NCBI GenBank assembly: GCA_035541995.1
Contig: DATKMG010000333.1
Span: 1 to 6,856 of the forward strand
Length of the DNA: 6,856 nt
Direction of reading: 5' to 3'
Origin: DATKMG01 sp035541995
GTDB taxonomy: Bacteria > Acidobacteriota > Terriglobia > Versatilivoradales > Versatilivoraceae
The position numbers and the translations under genes were made by a program. Under the pieces are notes generated by a model. The model was not told the DNA's origin. It did not search any database and saw only the letters and a program-made list of their open reading frames with translations. This document shows positions 5,546 through 6,856 of this stretch, piece by piece (the first letter of the stretch is position 1; each line of letters opens with the position of its first letter).

Positions 5546-5989
5546 ATGAAATTTAAGGTGGTGGCAATCGTTCTATCCGGCCTGGCAGGTTTGACTGTCT
5601 TTGGCCTCTTCGCAGGAGGCCCTCGTCCATCTGCTCCGAATGAAGCCCTTCCTAACCTGCTGTTGATTATTATTGACACGCTTCGGGCGGACCATCTCGG
5701 GTGTTATGGCCACCATTCGATTCAAACACCCGTCATCGATGCTTTGGCTGCTGAAGGAACTCTGTATGAGAATTGCATTGCTCAGTCTCCCATGACCCTG
5801 CCCTCCCACTGCACAATTCTTACCGGCACCTACCCACAGTCCCACGGAGTGCGCGACAACATTGCGTTCTCTTTGGATCCTAAGATACCGACGATTGCTG
5901 AAATGCTGAAGTCGAGGGGCTATACAACGGGAGGATTTGTAGCCACTTACGTCCTGAACCACACGCGCGGTGTGGCCCGGGGGCTTTGA
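5546..5989 (+). CDS. Sulfatase-fold (PF00884-like) enzyme, N-terminal part, ended by a frameshift
   Basis: From ATG 5546 this frame gives 147 residues: a basic-hydrophobic signal or anchor segment (Lys2, Lys4, hydrophobic 5-24), metal-ligand Asp44 in IIIDTLRADHLGCYG, and the nucleophile segment TLPSHCTILTGTYP starting at Thr84, then ends in VARGL and TGA 5987-5989. It is a close paralogue of the gene at 385-2370: residues align without gaps at a constant offset of 13. As in that gene, Thr and His replace the Cys and Arg of the sulfatase C-x-P-S-R motif. The paralogue continues GLNQGFDDY where this stops. Removing one G from the run 5979-5983 restores GVARGFDTY and joins the frame that stays open to the window end, so this is one gene with a +1-base lesion. 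A sequencing error in a homopolymer or a recent inactivating mutation are the likeliest causes. ATG 5546 is preceded by AGGAG. Confidence 0.85.
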   Translation: MKFKVVAIVLSGLAGLTVFGLFAGGPRPSAPNEALPNLLLIIIDTLRADHLGCYGHHSIQTPVIDALAAEGTLYENCIAQSPMTLPSHCTILTGTYPQSHGVRDNIAFSLDPKIPTIAEMLKSRGYTTGGFVATYVLNHTRGVARGL

Positions 5990-6856
5990 CACCTACTTCG
6001 ATAACTATGAAGCCCTGACACCCGACACGAGCCAGTTTGTTGCGATGCTGGCGGAAACAAAGGGAGAACGGATCGTCCAGGAAGCGATTCAGTGGATGAA
6101 GTCGACTTCACCCAAGCCTTTTTTCGCGTGGATCCATCTGTACGAGCCGCACGACCCCTACGAACCCCCTGAACCGTATAAAAGCCGATATTCACAACAT
6201 CCCTATGATGGAGAGATTGCTTACACAGATGCCAACCTCGAAAAGCTTTTTCAGTACCTAAAGAGTTCCAACCTGTACGAGAAGACTTGGATCTTCCTGG
6301 CCGGTGATCACGGGGAAGGTCTGGGAGAACATCAGGAGGCCTATCATGGGTACTTTATCTACGATGCCTCGCTGCACGTTCCCTTGATCATCAAGGGGCT
6401 TACACCGGAAACCAAAGGCCGGCGAGTCCCGGCTCAAGTACGAATTGTTGACATCCCTTCCACCATCATGGCAGTCGTCCAAGGTTCCAGTCCGGGTTTT
6501 CAGGGTAGAGAGCTGCTTTCAATGGCACGAGACCCCGCTCGGGCTCCTGCCTTACCTGCATACAGCGAAAGTTACTTGCCCAAAGTGCAGTTTGGCTGGA
6601 GCGAACTAAAGAGTTGGCGGTTTGGCAGATACAAATATATCGAAGCTCCCCGCCCTGAGCTTTACGATATCGAGAAAGACCCTAGGGAAACTATGAATCT
6701 GCTGGCAACTCAGCAGGCCGTTGCCAATCAGTACCGGCAGGAACTCGCACGCTTTTATCCTCTCTACCAGCGATCTGCCAATAATGCGGTCACCCAGTCC
6801 AAGCTGAGTCCAGCTGAGTTGCAGCAGCTTCAATCGTTGGGTTATGTCGGGGGATC
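5982..6856 (+). CDS. Sulfatase-fold enzyme, remainder after frameshift; 3' end outside the window
   Basis: Continuation of the gene begun at 5546, in the next frame and open from GGC 5982 to the window edge; it has no start of its own. It encodes the rest of the catalytic domain: HLYEPHDPYEPP, the metal-binding pair Asp254-His255 (corrected numbering) in AGDHGEGLGEH, YHGYFIYD, and the domain-closing motif LSPAELQQLQSLGYVG starting at residue 420. The offset of 13 from the first paralogue holds at Thr84, Asp254 and Leu420, so there is no net insertion or deletion other than the single base. In the paralogue this closing motif immediately precedes six TPRs, so a TPR domain probably lies just beyond the window. 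Predicted exported enzyme with the same unknown substrate class as the 385-2370 product. If the frameshift is real, the gene is a pseudogene. Confidence 0.85.

Noticed and set aside
5960..5990. Programmed ribosomal frameshift
   Set aside because: The needed shift is +1, there is no recognised slippery heptamer or recoding stop context, and homopolymer error or mutation is simpler.
6849..6856. Window ending in GGGGGATC as a sign of a restriction-cloned insert end
   Set aside because: A terminal GATC is compatible with a Sau3AI or BamHI junction but could be chance; nothing else supports it.

Overview
The window holds three large genes for secreted or membrane-anchored enzymes of the alkaline phosphatase superfamily, all on the + strand. 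Between and before them lie long tracts of palindromic repeats, and a REP-associated tyrosine transposase (RAYT) gene with its own flanking repeat pair. The organism looks like a Gram-negative (diderm) environmental bacterium. The combination of a PF00884-type enzyme fused to TPRs, a lipoprotein phosphodiesterase-like enzyme, RAYT and dense palindromic repeats fits Acidobacteriota best, with Verrucomicrobiota or relatives as alternatives. That placement is inference from family knowledge; no marker gene is present.

Layout. 1-230: a GC-rich, non-coding array of hairpins, partly separated by copies of AATGTC-type spacers that include an exact 16-bp direct repeat. 231-384: short leader. 385-2370: exported sulfatase-fold enzyme with six C-terminal TPRs. 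2371-2919: intergenic mosaic in which three unrelated palindromic elements alternate with inverted TGAAAATG/CATTTTCA motifs. 2920-4926: predicted lipoprotein of the type I phosphodiesterase/nucleotide pyrophosphatase class with a full metal-ligand set. 4933-5529: RAYT gene (4999-5472) bracketed by two direct copies of a roughly 60-bp palindromic repeat. 5546 to the window end: a second sulfatase-fold enzyme, paralogous to the first, broken by a one-base frameshift at a run of five G (5979-5983) and cut by the window edge just where the TPR region should begin.

How the genes relate. The two 'sulfatase' paralogues keep the alkaline-phosphatase-fold metal ligands, but the position that should be the formylglycine-forming Cys or Ser is Thr, followed by Pro-Ser-His instead of Pro-Ser-Arg. 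They are therefore probably not ordinary sulfatases; Thr is the nucleophile of the phosphotransferase/phosphodiesterase branches of the superfamily. Together with the middle gene this makes a cluster of three extracytoplasmic hydrolases or transferases that may act on a common envelope or extracellular substrate, which cannot be named from the sequence.

The RAYT unit sits exactly at the junction between the second and third enzyme genes: its left repeat starts 6 bases after one stop codon and its right repeat ends at the probable ribosome-binding site of the next gene. The stem arms of these repeats recur with a different loop in the intergenic mosaic about 2.5 kb upstream. The most interesting material is this repeat biology and the Thr-for-Cys replacement.
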